From the NCBI GenBank assembly GCA_029959195.1, contig CP114123.1, positions 1,922,001-1,986,000 on the forward strand: DNA of 64,000 nucleotides. Reading direction: 5' to 3'. Below, piece after piece: positions 33,957-46,619 of this stretch. Source of the stretch: Dictyophora rubrovolvata (Eukaryota; Basidiomycota; Agaricomycetes; Phallales; Phallaceae). Position numbers and translations under genes: made by a program. The notes below the pieces were generated by a model. The model made no database searches and was not told the origin of the DNA. It was given only the letters and a program-made list of their open reading frames with translations. The stretch's first letter is position 1; the number at the start of each line of letters is the position of its first letter.

Positions 33957-36260
33957 TCACAACCCCTCGTCATACAACTTCCTACACAATGCAACATAAA
34001 ACCTCTCCAAATCAAACCGATGCCCCTCCGAAAATCCATTAAGAGCCGCCCAGCTGGAACCCGACTTTGACAAGCCCGAGCCTGACAACTTTGTACTCTG
34101 ACCCGAAAAGGTAAGTGAATCAGAAGACGACGATCCGCCAATACTAGTAGCAGAAAGAGCGGACAAAGCCGAACTTTGAGCCTCAGTCTTTTCCATAGCA
34201 ACGGCCGCGTTCCCGGTCTTGTTCTCCCCCGAACCAGAACCAGAAACAGCACCAACCCAATCTCTCCACATTTTCCACCCTTCCTCCCAATCAAAATCAA
34301 GTCCGACACGATTCAGTCCAATTCCAATTCCGCCCCCTTTATCACCGTTACCATTACCATTACCATTACCACTGTCGTCCCCCTCGCCACCAGGAACAGA
34401 ACCAAATCCACCAGTCCCTCTAATATCCCAATGATTACACCCTTCAACAACCCCTAAAAACGTTCCCCATTTTGCACTCGAGATCGGAACAAGACCATCA
34501 TTTCCTTTCAGCGTTGTCCGAATCGTGTCTGCCGAACTCGCTTTAGGAGCGTGAAAAGCAGATAAATGTGGATGTGATAATGTCATTTCGTGTCCTTGTC
34601 CTTGTCCTTGCATTTGTGACGCTAAAGCTTCTTCTTCCCTGCTTTCTAGTTCTTCCGCTGCGTCTACTATCATCTTGGGTATCCAGAGTGGATGCCATAT
34701 GCTCATCTTGTGAGTACGGGCCGCAATTGAGAAGTACTTTACGCCTGGACGCAAACACGAGTAAAAAGTAAAAACCCGGAACGGTTTTTTTTTTAAAAAA
34801 AAACGGTGTAACTCACTTGGATCATCGGGTGTATACGGGTTGAAACTATCTCTCAGAAAACTAGTGGTGAGATTAGAGTATGCAGGAGAATCGATTAGTG
34901 ATAATATAAGTGATGTGAAGCTCGATGGGAGGGATGGGAGGGATTGGAGAATGTTGAGATGCGCGCTGAGTTTAGATGCTGATGCTGATGTGGGAGAACC
35001 TGAATCTGGTGAAGGTATAGTCGATGCAATTGGAGGGGTAGTCCAAGGGAAAGTGTCAGAAGAGGGTTGGGTATCGTTTGAAGGATGAGGACGACTCAAA
35101 AGTGGAGAGCTTAGAGAGTATGGAATTGGCCGTTTTGGTTTGTGTGAAGTGCCAGTGGGAGGTATGTGTTGTAGTGTTGTGGATGAAGGGAATGGGAAGG
35201 GCCGGGGTGAACCTATTCCTATATTTGCCTGAAAAAAACGGTTTGAGCATTGAAAACTCTCGTGTTATTGTAGTTCGGATTTAAGAAATACACCATGCAC
35301 CAGTCCATGAAAGGCGAGCCTCTGTGGGGTACCGAAAGCGACGTTAAAGAAAGTGATCTATATCCTGTTGGTCTAATGTGTGTTATGAGATGTCGACAAT
35401 CCAATCCACCCTGTTCATTGCAATAACTTGATCAAGGAATGCATCCGGTGTCTTTCTGGATAACAACGTACCATTGAATGAGCAACAAAATTGACATCCC
35501 TCCCTTTCACTCTCTCTTGTAAGAATTGATCCATCCGTTCGGCTCGCGATGATATGGATGCAGTACTAAACAAAAAGAAGAACAGTTTGTATGTGCGGCA
35601 TAAGCCAAGTGGTGTATAATAACGTACCCGGGAACGCCGGTAACAACAACCTCAGCGCCAACTTTCTTCAGAATACTCATCACGTTGGACCAATAGTGCA
35701 TTCGGAGCTTGGGAAACGACTCCGGACCGCGTACATCGAAACCATACAGACCTATGATCCGAACGAGATTAGCATCCAGTTGAGTAGCAGCGAATCACGG
35801 ATGGTACCATGACACAACACAATGGGATAGCGTGGCGCACGCGCAGAATCAAACAGCTGAGGATTGTGTTTCGCAGTTTCTTTCTGCTTGTCGTTGTTGT
35901 TCTTGTTTTCTCGTGTCTGCGTCTGTGTCTTCTCCGGATTGTCTGAGGTACGTGGCAAGGCACCATTGGCGTCGGAATTCCCTACACACTCCCTATGGAT
36001 ATCTTATAATTAGAGCCATATACAACCTCTACAACTTCAAACACCCACCCATCCACACCACCACATCCAACATCCTCACCAGGTCCAGCACTCAAACTCT
36101 TCGGGCCTTCCTGAACCGGCTGCGGCACGCCATCCGCATTGAAAGCGACCGTAGCCTTCTTAGCCATCACATAATGTTGCGAAATAGAAAACACCGAAAG
36201 CGCATTAAACAGCCGTCGAAGCAAGCTTACAAATGAAGTAGAAAGACATATCGAGGTCAT
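33957..36260 (-). CDS. TGL2-like triacylglycerol lipase (alpha/beta hydrolase)
   Basis: A multi-exon gene. The likely start at 36260 gives MTSICLSTSFVSLLRRLFNA, a leader-like N-terminus; ATG at 36167 is an alternative. Core motifs follow: YPIVLCHG, LYGFDVRGPESFPKLRMHYW, VVVTGVPG, TASISSRAERMDQ, the nucleophile elbow FVAHSMGGLDCRHL, and SVPHRGSPFMDWCM. The large last exons carry SLILSLIDSPAYSNLTTSFL, VKYFSIAARTHKMSIWHPLW, and the acid/His region GNDGLVPISSAKWG and EGCNHWDIRG. This order matches yeast Tgl2 and its fungal relatives, which hydrolyse acylglycerols at mitochondria. The protein carries a Gly/Asn repeat (GNGNGNGNGDKGGG) and Ser-rich low complexity before the C-terminus that the family core lacks. 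Confidence 0.85.
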
Positions 36261-36508
36261 CCGTCGTTGCAGGTCAAAAGGGATGTCATATATAGTGGGG
36301 GAGCGTAGTAAGGAGCGATTATGTAATAGGATATTTTGGGCGCTTCTTTGGTGCACACGTTCGTATCACTTTTAAGCAACCTTAATCCTTCTTTGGTTAT
36401 ATCTTTTGATCTTTTTGAATTCTTTTGAAAACACGTGCAATGTAATTGTACAATTTGGAAATTATGTTTCTCCTAGATTTCAGCCACGATGCCTCATGGC
36501 AATACGAT

Positions 36509-38258
36509 TCATATCTTGGCATTCCGCAGACCAGGGTGCACCAAAATTTTGACTGAAAACGCAATGTCAATGCCGAGAACAAAAAAACAACAAAACTAGC
36601 ACTCACTCTGATTATCTTTATCATTAATCAATTTCTCAATTCCCTCCTGCAACACATCCTCGATTGAAATCTTCGACGTAATCAACTGCTCGACGCCCGT
36701 AAGCCTCCCATCAGCAAGAGCCTCAATAACCTCAGGATGAACTCCAACATAACAACAAGTAGACGTAAGAATTCTCTCTCCATAAAAGATATTCATCATA
36801 TTAACATTCGGCTTAGACCCCCACATCGCAATATTCATAATCGTACCCCGTGCTTTTGTCGCAGAAATAGCAGTATCAAGACCAGGCGGACTTCCGGCGC
36901 ATTCAAAAGAAATATCAACGCCCAGCCCGTTCGTGTTTTTGCGGACTTCAGAAACGACGTTTGAGGAGCGTGGATCGTAGGCTGCGTCTGCGCCTGCTTT
37001 GAGACTGTTTTCGCGCCGCGTTGTTGCGGGTTCTGAGACGGCTACCCATTTGCATCCGCGCGCTTTGAGGACTTTGACGACGAAAAGGCCGATCTAGAGT
37101 GGATTGTGTTAAATAGAGGTTTCGAGTTGAAGGTGTGAGATAAGTATTTACGGGTCCGCTTCCTATGACGAGACATTTGTCCTCGGGTTTGAAGTTTGCT
37201 CTTTTGACGGCATACCACGCTACGGATAATGGCTAGTTTTTTGTAAGTATTGAGCCTCTGTGATTTATGATTTGATCAGCTCACCTCAACACAAGCCCCA
37301 ATTTCAACTAAAATTACACCAATCTCAATAAATCACTGCGGGACACAATTCAAAGAACGTACGAGGAACATGCTCCGGTAACAAATGAACACAACTCGTT
37401 TTAACGGAAATATATTCCGATAAGCCTCCTCCCCATCCTTTTCAACCAATATCAATTTCCAGCTTTGAAACGCAACCTTGACCACGAACCCGTAATGCCA
37501 TACAACCCCAGCCGCGGACAAATATTATGCGTACCAGCCGGACAATAAGTACACGTAGGGTCGACACAATCAAAGAGCGGTTCCCTAATCCGAACGTTAT
37601 TATCCAATTTCATACATCGCGTTCTGACGAAATACGTACACGACGGCTTTCCTCCCCACAGGATATTTATTCGGATCCACACCTTCACCTATAGCAACAA
37701 TCGTTCCTGAGAATCTACACATCCGAAGATTATCAAGTCTTTCCAATAAACGTATCAAAGCTTTTGAACGCACTCGTGACCCAGAGTAATGGGAAGAGCT
37801 TCTCCAGTCGTTGGATGTGGGTGTTCCGCACTTTTAGGACAGGTGATAGGTCCTTCAAGGTATTCATGTCTGATAAAAGTATTTAGGATGACACAATTGA
37901 ACATGACACTAAGAAAATGGAGATCTCACAAATCGGAACCGCAGATACCACACCAACCGATCTGTATATTTAGATAAACATCGTCGACGATCCACATCAA
38001 CGATAACGCCACAGCATCTTTGAAAATCGTGATGATCATACCTTCAATTTGACTTCACCCGGTTTTACTTCGGGTTCTAAACCAAACCAAGAGACGAATC
38101 AATCAAAACACAAAATGGTGCCAAGTGCCAAAGTCAATGCAAATAACCTACCAGGAACATCTTCAACTCTAATATCCTACTCAAATTCGCAATCAGTAAT
38201 CAAATTTTGAAGATCTCGGGACGTTTACCTTATTGCCGTAATATCTCGCGGCTCGCAT
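36509..38258 (-). CDS. Zinc-dependent medium-chain dehydrogenase, butanediol-dehydrogenase-like
   Basis: Heavily split gene starting MRAARYYGNK at 38258. Motifs in order: WCGICGSD with the catalytic-zinc Cys, LHEYLEGPITCPKSAEHPHP, ITLGHE (zinc Glu), the structural zinc site CVDPTCTYCPAGTHNIC, GGGLSEYISVKTSCVHLLPE, ACVEPLSVAWYAVKRAN, the Rossmann turn VIGSGPIGLF, VKVLKARGCKWVAVSEPA, and SFECAGSPPGLDTAI. The last exon is joined by a GTGAGT..TTCAG intron and ends IKILVHPGLRNAKI. The overall layout is that of fungal (R,R)-butanediol dehydrogenase-type alcohol dehydrogenases (NAD(P)H-linked oxidation of vicinal diols or acetoin reduction, cytosolic). The exact substrate is not decidable from sequence. 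Confidence 0.85.
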
Positions 38259-39078
38259 ACTCTCAATTGAAGATATAGAGGATCGAGTTAATCAGCAGAT
38301 TTGGACCAAGAGTTTGCGGTATGTAGATAACGCGAACGACCTACTAGCCTGTGAACGGGTGTTCGGGGCTTATATAGCACAGATCTTCCACAAACACGTC
38401 GTAATCACGAGGGTATATAGGAAGCTACACCGATCCTCGGGCTGCGATTGGAGTTTCCCCCGTTTTCCATGCTCTCGGGCTGGCTATGGATTGTTAGGCG
38501 ATGACCGGCCGGAGTTCGTGCTGTCAGTGGGTAGTGTGTGTCATGTGGTCTGTCCGTGTCTTGTGATCTGATCTTCTTTCGGCGCGGCGCTTATATATGA
38601 TTCAATAGATTGCAAGTCATTGGTGAATATGATTCACGACGTTCGTATTTGAAGATGTTCAGTTGCTTGGTTGCGTCATCGTTTGTATGTATCTCATTAG
38701 GGAAACATTCATCAGGTCTCGGAGCTCGGGAGCTCGGTGTGTGTGAAATCGTACGCTCATCCCAACGGAGTCTTTTTGCACACGTCAGTATATTTAATTT
38801 ACTGACTCTTATCTTCAAACCTAACACACACATGTTGTCAGTAGAGAAACAAAGCTTCGACAGTATTTGTGCCTCGTTGGGGTTTGTGTTCCCATCTCTC
38901 AGCTACGTATGCATTCAAACCTGCGCTCACTTCAATCACTTTATCAATTACTTAAATATAGCTTCATTGAAAAATGTACAAATCATATATTGCCTACACG
39001 AAACAATGTTAGATTACTGTATACAAACCAGTATGCCTATCCCCTTTGCTTCTATCCCTGACAGACTTTAAGTCACCG
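38259..39078. other. Intergenic, no gene supported
   Basis: A 150-codon plus-strand frame at 38610-39071 has no motif, domain or splice support and a composition typical of non-coding DNA. I do not call it a gene. Confidence 0.5.
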
Positions 39079-40124
39079 TTAGACACCCCGGTTCTCCTTT
39101 TTCTTCCTACTGCTACTGGCCATACTGGGCGCATTGCTCACCCCAGATTGTTTAACGACCCGGGCCACCTGCTTTCCGAGTCGATTAAGTATACCAATTC
39201 CCTCAGATGAAGCATTGTTCGGCACTCTGTTCGACAAGCTTTGCGTAGTACGCGAAATCGCAGGAGTCGTGTAATTCATCGGATACACTATTCCCCCGCC
39301 TTCAAACATTATTGGAGTTTGGTGGGACACCTGCATCGGCATTGAAGGCCCTCGATATTGAGCGGGAGGTGTCCAAGTCAACTGAGGTTGAGCTTGAATG
39401 GGGAGTGGCAGAGTGTGCTGGTAAATGTCAAAATCAAAAGGCTCGAGGAGCTCAAATACGCTTGGTGGCAAAGGCGAGGGTCCGGATGTGTCCTCTAATT
39501 CGGGCTTATATTCCATACGCAGACGAGACGGCTTCTGTGGGGTATGCATCCTCCATGAAGGAATCGGTTTAGTGATCGCACAATCTCCGTTGACGTCCCG
39601 TGGTTCTCGTATTATTGGTTTTCTCTTCCTGGGCCTGAGATGGGGTGGTAAACGCTTGGTCGACACTGTTCTCGAAATCGGGTTTCGTGGCTGGCTATGG
39701 TCGCGACGGGGCTCGACAGGGAGGTTCGACGTGTCGCGTCCGACGACGCGTGTTTCGTCAATTGGGCGCGGGTTCCTGCTTGGAGTTCTTCCCCTTTCCA
39801 TGGGTCCAAAGCTTGGAAAACTTTCCGGCGCAATGAGAGCAGGATGATTGTAGCTTGAAATGTTAAAAAAAAAGGATTATTTATGGTTCGCATTTTAGAG
39901 AGAACGAATCTCACAATGTAAAACCATCTGACTCTGATTCGAACTCGTCGTCCTCAAAACTATCTGGATCCTGGACGGGCGGCGCGTACATAACCCAGTA
40001 GACCGGTGTGTCACCATCTAGGTCAGGACGAGGGGTGAAATTCTCGTGATTTCTGTTGATGATAGAGTTTGACAGGTGCAAATGTCCTCAAGAAACTGGT
40101 AACATACCTTGGTGAGGGCGCCAT
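39079..40124 (-). CDS. Unknown Pro/Arg-rich protein, three exons
   Basis: Exon 1 (MAPSPR) is joined by GTATGT..CAACAG to an acidic exon, PVYWVMYAPPVQDPDSFEDD then EFESESDGFT, and by GTGAGA..TTCAAG to the long last exon (GPMERGRTPSRNPRPIDETR onward). Both joins keep the frame. The basic N-terminal part of the last exon holds LPPHLRPRKRKPIIREPRD. The middle has SVFELLEPFDFDIYQHTLPL, perhaps a short linear motif. The end is KKKENRGV. Total about 300 residues, largely disordered. I recognise no domain. Confidence 0.65.
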
Positions 40125-40971
40125 AAAATGAGCCTTCAATTTAAATTAAGAAATGGTTGTGACGTTGATGAGTGAATTGAGAGAAGGAGACTGTATTTGA
40201 AGCTATGTGTTCGATAAGAACTCGATGCAGTCGCAACACTGGCAGAACACGACGTGGTTCAACAATTCGAACAGTTCACGGTCGTGATTTTTCGCGTCAC
40301 ATAATAAAACCTTATTAAAGGTAAAAGTTATGGGGACGTTGATAAAAATACCTTGTCTTGTCCATTCCCGATCATTCGTGTCCATCCGTCCATCGTCCGT
40401 ACCAGCGGGACTGTCCGACTGTCCAACCATTTATGTGCTAAGCAAGGCCTTTTCCATTCATTTCGTGACGTCAAATTTGTCAGTCTTTCGTTAACCCAAC
40501 GTTCCATTCCATCTGGCATCTACACTTGCTTTGTTTCTTACTCCCTTTGTTCACCTTAAGCTTTAGGCACGTCTAATCCAAGCTATGCTGCTGCAGTAGT
40601 GTCATTCGCCGGCCGATATCGAGAAATACAGAGTTTATCCATTAACTGTGTAGTCGTCTTCACATATATGTGAGTACGTGCACATGTATGGGTGTGATAT
40701 GCTATGTTTTGCCATTGCCGACCGTCGGTAGTTTCTCGCTCTAAGATGGGGACCAACCATGGATGAAGATCATCCAATGAATGGATTTCGAAGCCCTTTA
40801 CAATGACTATGCACCGCACTGATGAATATTCGGACAGATCTCGTTATTGGTTCAGTAGCTAAACTTTCAGAGGACACTTCATAAACAGCAGTGGAAATTA
40901 AAGAAAAAGTTGGAATGAACTGAGCACTGAATTTTGTTGGTCTAGTTCATCAGAGCGATACCCTGAAATAA
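40125..40971. other. Intergenic, no feature seen
   Basis: Spacer between the promoter of the Pro/Arg-rich gene and the 3' end of DUF6533 copy B. Confidence 0.5.
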
Positions 40972-42566
40972 TTAGTCATCGAAGTCCGAATTGTGTTCGA
41001 GATCATGATAATGATATGGTTTTGATAATTCATCGTCTGTAGACCCAAAAACAGGCTTGATGTTTTGAGTAAACGTCAAGCGAGTCCGTGTGCCAGCAGA
41101 TGTATCGTTTAACGCTCCCGGTTGGTTTGCCGCCGCAGCGCGAATATTTAAAATTAGGCGACTACTCTGGGGCCATTTGTTCGGTGAATTCAAAAAGTAT
41201 ACGTTTGGCCTAAATTCACTCACAGTAATTGAAAAACTGGCATAAGACCATCTTTAGTATATTATGGAAATCAGCTAATAGTACAATACCAAAGGGGAGC
41301 CATCAAAAACTCACAGTATATTGGGCAGGTTGAAAAGACCACTCAACCACGCCGGCTGGATGAGAATAACAAGCAAACCAGCTTCTCTACTTTATTAAAC
41401 TCTCTATGAGCAAGAGTGAATTACGGACCTAGATTACAAAAGTAGCTCCATAGGCCATCTCGGATTAGAATAGACCCAAGATTACCCCTTGCGGTCCCTG
41501 ACTTCCAATCCGAGATTACTTTCTTCATTATCAGCATGACTAAAAAGGCTTGAAACACAAGTTCTGGGAACCTATGGGTCATTTAGTGTATGTATATCAT
41601 GAGCAGTGCAGATAAGCACTACGTACGCAAAGTAGGCTCCGGGAGGAAAAACTGGGATCTCCGATGATAATTCGAGCAAAGGGCCCAAAAGCGATGCGAT
41701 GATTACTATAGAAGATTAAAGCGGTACAGGAATCCTTTAAATCAGCATGGTGATAATTTTACTTACCTGGGAACGACTCGTTAAAGATAGTGAAATAAAA
41801 AAGAAGAAAAAGCGCAGAAACCAGTTCGCAAATTAGTAAGCCAAATAAGATACGTAAGAGTGGTCTTGAGCCGTTATACAATGCAATAGCTGGTAGGGTG
41901 GCACTGGTCAGGATCTGTCCAAGATATGAATTATCAATCGTTCTGACTTACTTCTTCTTACAAAAAGTATTTCAGTGCAGGCCAATACGACAAACCACGG
42001 AATAGTATAGAATATGGTGAAAGTTTTGGCAAACGGTTGAAGAGATGCAATTGCCGTATCATATGGCACACATCCGTCTGCCAAAATGTTTTCATTGGCT
42101 TTTGTGCAAACGGATTGTTCAAACTGCAGCAGTAATAAACAAATCCTTCAAAGATACTCAGCAGATATACAATCAACTATCATGTATAATTGACGTACAC
42201 GTTGACGGTAAAAGGCAAGTAACGAGTGATTATATAGAATAGGGTGGTCCAATTAGCTTCTGCATGATATCTAGTAACTTCAAACTTGGTTCCCATCCAA
42301 GTTATACGGCGGAAGAAGCTTACGACATTATGTATAATTTCTATGCGAAGGTTTAGACAACACGCAAGTAAACCACATCATTTCACGACATACCTCTCTG
42401 GGTAAGGTGATCAAAATATCCCATAGCAGTACAGTAGTGGTCGCAGCTAAGAAGATAGACTCAGTTAACAAAATGCTAATATATATGTACTCTCACCTAG
42501 GTTATAATATCCACTACTATCAAATGGGCCCAGAGTACTGACAGAGTAAGGAGATTCAGCGGACAT
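40972..42566 (-). CDS. DUF6533-type multi-span membrane protein, copy B
   Basis: Start at 42566 (MSAESPYSVSTLGPFDSSGY). Exon 2 gives AATTTVLLWDILITLPRE, the signature first helix of DUF6533. The 14-nt exon at 42327-42340 follows, then NWTTLFYIITRYLPFTVNVY, a helix near FTIFYTIPWFVVLACTEILF, later helices, and the tail LILNIRAAAANQPGALND to DLEHNSDFDD. About ten short introns. The family is predicted to be seven-helix membrane proteins of unknown ligand, expanded in basidiomycetes. The gene pairs divergently with the YLLYRKL relic starting at about 42780. Some middle exons were matched by eye to copy C only, so an internal defect cannot be excluded. Confidence 0.7.
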
Positions 42567-42779
42567 GGGAAGGTGGGGGTTGAGTCAAATAGAACTATCA
42601 AAAGGTTATAGGTATATAGGCGGTGTACTTCTGAGAATTGGTGTCCCCGTTCCGTCTTACTTCGTACTGGGGTACAACAGTCGGCATACAGCGGCCGTGA
42701 CTCCGTTGGGCAATGATTGCAACATTTGAACACTTATATTGTGTTAAAAAAGTGAAGCATGAGGTTAACTCAGTGGCTG

Positions 42780-43620
42780 CGCATCAGGAAACACCGCTGA
42801 GAAAAAAATGAAAATCGATTGAATGAGACAGGCGATTTCAGTTTTCTCCTCGATGTTGATCTCTTGAACAAGTGGTCGTTTTTTGCCTCACATACTCAAG
42901 CTTACCACCTGTTGAGTGATGTTCGCAATTGAGTAGCCGGGCGTCGACGTTGATGGGCTGGGTGACGAGCTTCGGTTTGCAGATTGCAATCAATCCTACA
43001 TATCAAACACTATCCCACGGAAGATCTGTGAATACGGCTCAACGTGAATGAGGGTTTCAAAGGTATAGATGTAGAACATACTTGTAAATATCTCTTGAGG
43101 ATAGTATACTTAGCCAAGTGTCCTTTAATCTAAACACTTGAAAAACAGAGCAAACACTGGAGTAAGACACGCCATCTCACTTGGACGTAACTGCGTTCGT
43201 CTCGGGCTTCGTGAATTAGAATGATTTGCCACTTCTGTTGGTGATGTTTCCGCGGATCTTTTCCCATTGCAATTGCACAAAAAAATCATCGGTGTAGTAT
43301 GTGTCAAGGAAGATGTCACCGCCGCACCGGGAGTCACATCGACAATCAGTACCGACTGTAACCGATAAATCGGGTGCATCTCTTGCTGACTCATTTTCAA
43401 GTTACAGCCGCGACCTCTTCGTGGTTGGATTTCAAAACGAAGAACGAGCAAGATCGAGACGACCTCCCTACCCATGCGTTCGCCATTTCAAAGGCTGGTG
43501 TACCTGTTGTATCGGAAGCTCGTTGAAAGGGAAAAACAAAGCACACCTTGGAGAATGATCTGTTACATAGGTCGCAGATAAACGGTAGCCGTCATAATCT
43601 GATTCATAAATAGGGGATCC
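42780..43620 (+). pseudogene. Relic of a gene with a YLLYRKL motif, copy 2
   Basis: Aligns with 2440-3240 (inverted) and 46620-47480. Matching blocks are ACGGAAGATCTGTGAATACG (43018), TTTCCGCGGATCTTTTCCC (43247), and VYLLYRKLVERE near 43510. Similarity continues in GGGATCCTGGGTCCAACGAC (43613). No intact frame spans these blocks. Confidence 0.45.
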
Positions 43621-44195
43621 TGGGTCCAACGACGTCAGCGGTGAAGACGAATCTGATTGAGACGGAAACTAGAAGATCTTTCAAATGGATTCCAACAGGC
43701 AATGACGCGATTCACCCATTATTAGGAGCTTCCGATGCATTGGCTTTGTGACGACCTGTTCACATGGGACAAGACGAGACTGCAAAAAGGTATCACACCA
43801 TAATCAAGGAGAGTCTGAATCTATTTCATAGACAACAAATAGACAACGTGTCAATAAAAACACGCGATTCACGCATAGAGTATGGTACAACAGTTTATTG
43901 ATGAAGTCAAGTCAGCGGACATAAGGACGAAGAGCGCGACGAAGCTGGTGGAGCAATATTCAATATGCAATGATCATTCAACGAATCGATCTTGAAGCCC
44001 TTTACAATCGCTGCCAATTGCGCTGAAGCAGTACAAGAGCGAGTGAATAGGCGTTCGTACAGATCTTGTTATTGGTTCGGTGGGGGTACTCTCAGGGAAC
44101 ATTCCATAAACAGCAATAAAAATCAAGAAAAAAAATAGTAATGAACCGTGTTGCATGATATGCTGAAGAGCCCTGAATTTCGTTAATGGTCCAGT
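43621..44195. other. Spacer of the duplicated block
   Basis: Contains GGTATCACACCATAATCAA (43790), also present at 47558 and, inverted, near 2290, showing that the duplicated block includes non-coding sequence. No gene supported. Confidence 0.5.
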
Positions 44196-45819
44196 TCATT
44201 GGAGCGATACCTTTAATTCATCATCGAAATCCAAACCAATGTTTTCGAGATCATGATAGTGATATGGGGTTGATAATTCATCGGCTTGAGGCGCAAGTAA
44301 AGTCTTGATATTTTGAACAAATGTAGAACGGGACCATGGGTCAGCGGCGGGAGATGTATCGTTCGTTCTTGGTCGTTTTGCCGCCGCAGCGCGAACATTT
44401 AAGACTAAGCGAGTGCTCTAGGGCCGTTCAGTAAATAGCAAAAACCAAAACGTAGGGTGAGTCAAATTCCACTTACAGTGACTGAAAAACTGACGTAGGA
44501 CCATCTTCAATATCCAAATCAGCTAATACAATACCGTTGAATGGACTGTCAAAAGCTCACAATATATTGGGTAGCCCAAGAGGACCACTCAACCACACCG
44601 GCCGAGTGACAATTACCAGCAAACCACCTATTTTATATTCGATTAAAATGTCTCCGGATAAAATTAATTACCCACATAGATTAAAAAAGTAGCTCCATAA
44701 ACCATCTCGGATCACGGTCGAAATAAGATTGCTCCTTGTTATCTTCGACCTCCAATCCAAGAATACTTTTATCATTATAAGTATGACTAAAAGGGCTTGA
44801 AATATAAGCTCCGGAAACCTGCGGATGATTGAAGGTATATTAGAAGCACTATCCTGCGCAGATAAGCCCTACGTTACGTACCCAAAGTAGGCTGAAGAAA
44901 ATAAAACAGGATTTTTTGAATTAAGAGGAGAGTCAAAAGATAACTCGGGGACTGTGGAACAACAAAGCGATACAATAATTCATTAAGTCTGCATGGTGAT
45001 GGATTTACTTACATACGGACGACTCATTGTCCAAAGTAAAAAGATAAAGAGAAACGAGTGCGGAAACCAATTCACAGATAAGGAAAACAGCTAAGGTGCG
45101 CGAAAGGAGTTTTGAACCACCATGCAAGGCAACGACTGGCCCTGGTGAGAATCTGTACGAAAGATGAATCATTCTGATCGCTTACTTCTTCTTATGAAAA
45201 GTATCTCATTGCAAGTTAATACGACGAACCACGGAACAATATACAATATGCTGAAATTCCTGACGGACAGGCTTGAAGATACCGTATCTAATAGCGTCAT
45301 GCACCCGAAGTCATCCGAGTTGATTTTGCATTGGATTGCCAGAATGTCGGCTCCCCCAAACTCCAGCATTGACAGTAGTAGAAAAACCCTTCGGAGAATA
45401 GTCAACAGATATGCAATAAACTGCCATACATAGCTGACGTACACACTGAAGATGAAAGGCACATAACGCGTAATTATATAGAATAGGGTGGTCCAATTAG
45501 CCCTTGAGTGATATCTATTATAGTGACTTCAGACTTGGTTTCTATTACAACCAAATGGGGAAGGGAACTTACGACCACATGTATAATTTCTGTGCGAGGG
45601 ATTAGATGATAGGGAATAAACCAAGTCATTTTATGGCGTACTTCTCTTGGTAAGGTGATTAAGATATCCCATAACAAGAGAGTACTGGTTGCAGCTGAGA
45701 GAACATATTAGTCAGAGTTAACTCAATGATAATATATACACACTCCCACCTAGGTTATATTTGCCAATTATCGACGGGTTTAGAACACTATAAGAGGATT
45801 GGGATACAGCAGATGGCAT
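44196..45819 (-). CDS. DUF6533-type multi-span membrane protein, copy C
   Basis: The best preserved copy. Start at 45819 (MPSAVSQSSYSVLNPSIIGK), then AATSTLLLWDILITLPRE, the 14-nt exon 45576-45589, NWTTLFYIITRYVPFIFSVY, ILYIVPWFVVLTCNEILFIR, VVALHGGSKLLSRTLAVFLI with CELVSALVSLYLFTL, FPELIFQALLVILIMIK, VIRDGLWSYFFNLC and the tail STRLVLNVRAAAAKRPRTND, ending ELKVSLQ. Splice sites are canonical at the joins I checked. Predicted seven-helix membrane protein of the DUF6533 family; the ligand and pathway are unknown. It lies in an inverted duplicate of the block that holds copy A. Confidence 0.75.
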
Positions 45820-46619
45820 AGGAAAAAAAGCTCAATGGTGTCAGGGTGAAATGGAGCTATCAATTAAAGGATAGATATATAGCGACTGGTGGCTGATGGT
45901 ACCCACACTTCATGTCACTTCATATGTGTGTGTGAATACATTGAGCCCCTGGGAGGCCGAGCATAGCCCTAGTGCATGAACTCGCGAGCGTTGAGATGGC
46001 CGTGTCGCATCATGGCTCGTGTGCAATTCGCTCATTGGCAGGCCTTCAAGCTTCAGGCCTCAGGTGTGTAATGAGGTGTTTGTTTCCGCTGTATGGATCA
46101 TCCTCTTCTTCTTTCTTTCGGTTCATCTAATTTCCCTCGTGTTTTGAATCATGATGAAGCATCTAGTTTTATTGATGTATTCAAAAGGACATTCATCACC
46201 TTTCAGTCCTTGAGCAGTTGATTCTTTGTGACGGCATGTTGTCTGAAGTGATGCTATATCTTCAAATGATGCAGTCATATCTCACTTCATATCTGAGGAC
46301 CTAGCATACAGTAGCGTCGGCTCCGCTGAGTGATATTCCAATGCGACATCACATTCATGGACATGAACCAGAAGAACATTCACTATTAACATTAACAATA
46401 ACAATTTATCACATTAATATTAGTGTATCTTCGGGCGTGAATTTATCAGAGACAATCTGTTAACGCATTGATGATGGATGTGGATCATTATCAGGGCATG
46501 CTATGCTAGTGTCATTAAAATGATACTACGTCTATATATGAGAGGATTTTGTGAGAGCATGTAACTGTCAATTGTGATAATCAAGCGAAGCACAAGGCGA
46601 ATACCAGTATCGTCTACGC
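45820..46619. repeat. Intergenic region with inverted copy of repeat R
   Basis: From about 46000 to 46560 the reverse complement matches R: GATACACTAATATTAATGTG (near 46430), TTCATGTCCATGAATGTG and ATATGAAGTGAGATATGAC. This copy is not interrupted at the TA where the 18.5-kb element entered its counterpart. Confidence 0.7.

Noticed and set aside
34176-34457. Plus-strand frames rich in TITIT or PLPLP repeats
   Set aside because: They mirror the Gly/Asn and Gly repeats of the lipase on the minus strand.
38610-39071. 153-codon frame as a gene
   Set aside because: No motif, no exon partner, and composition like the surrounding non-coding DNA.
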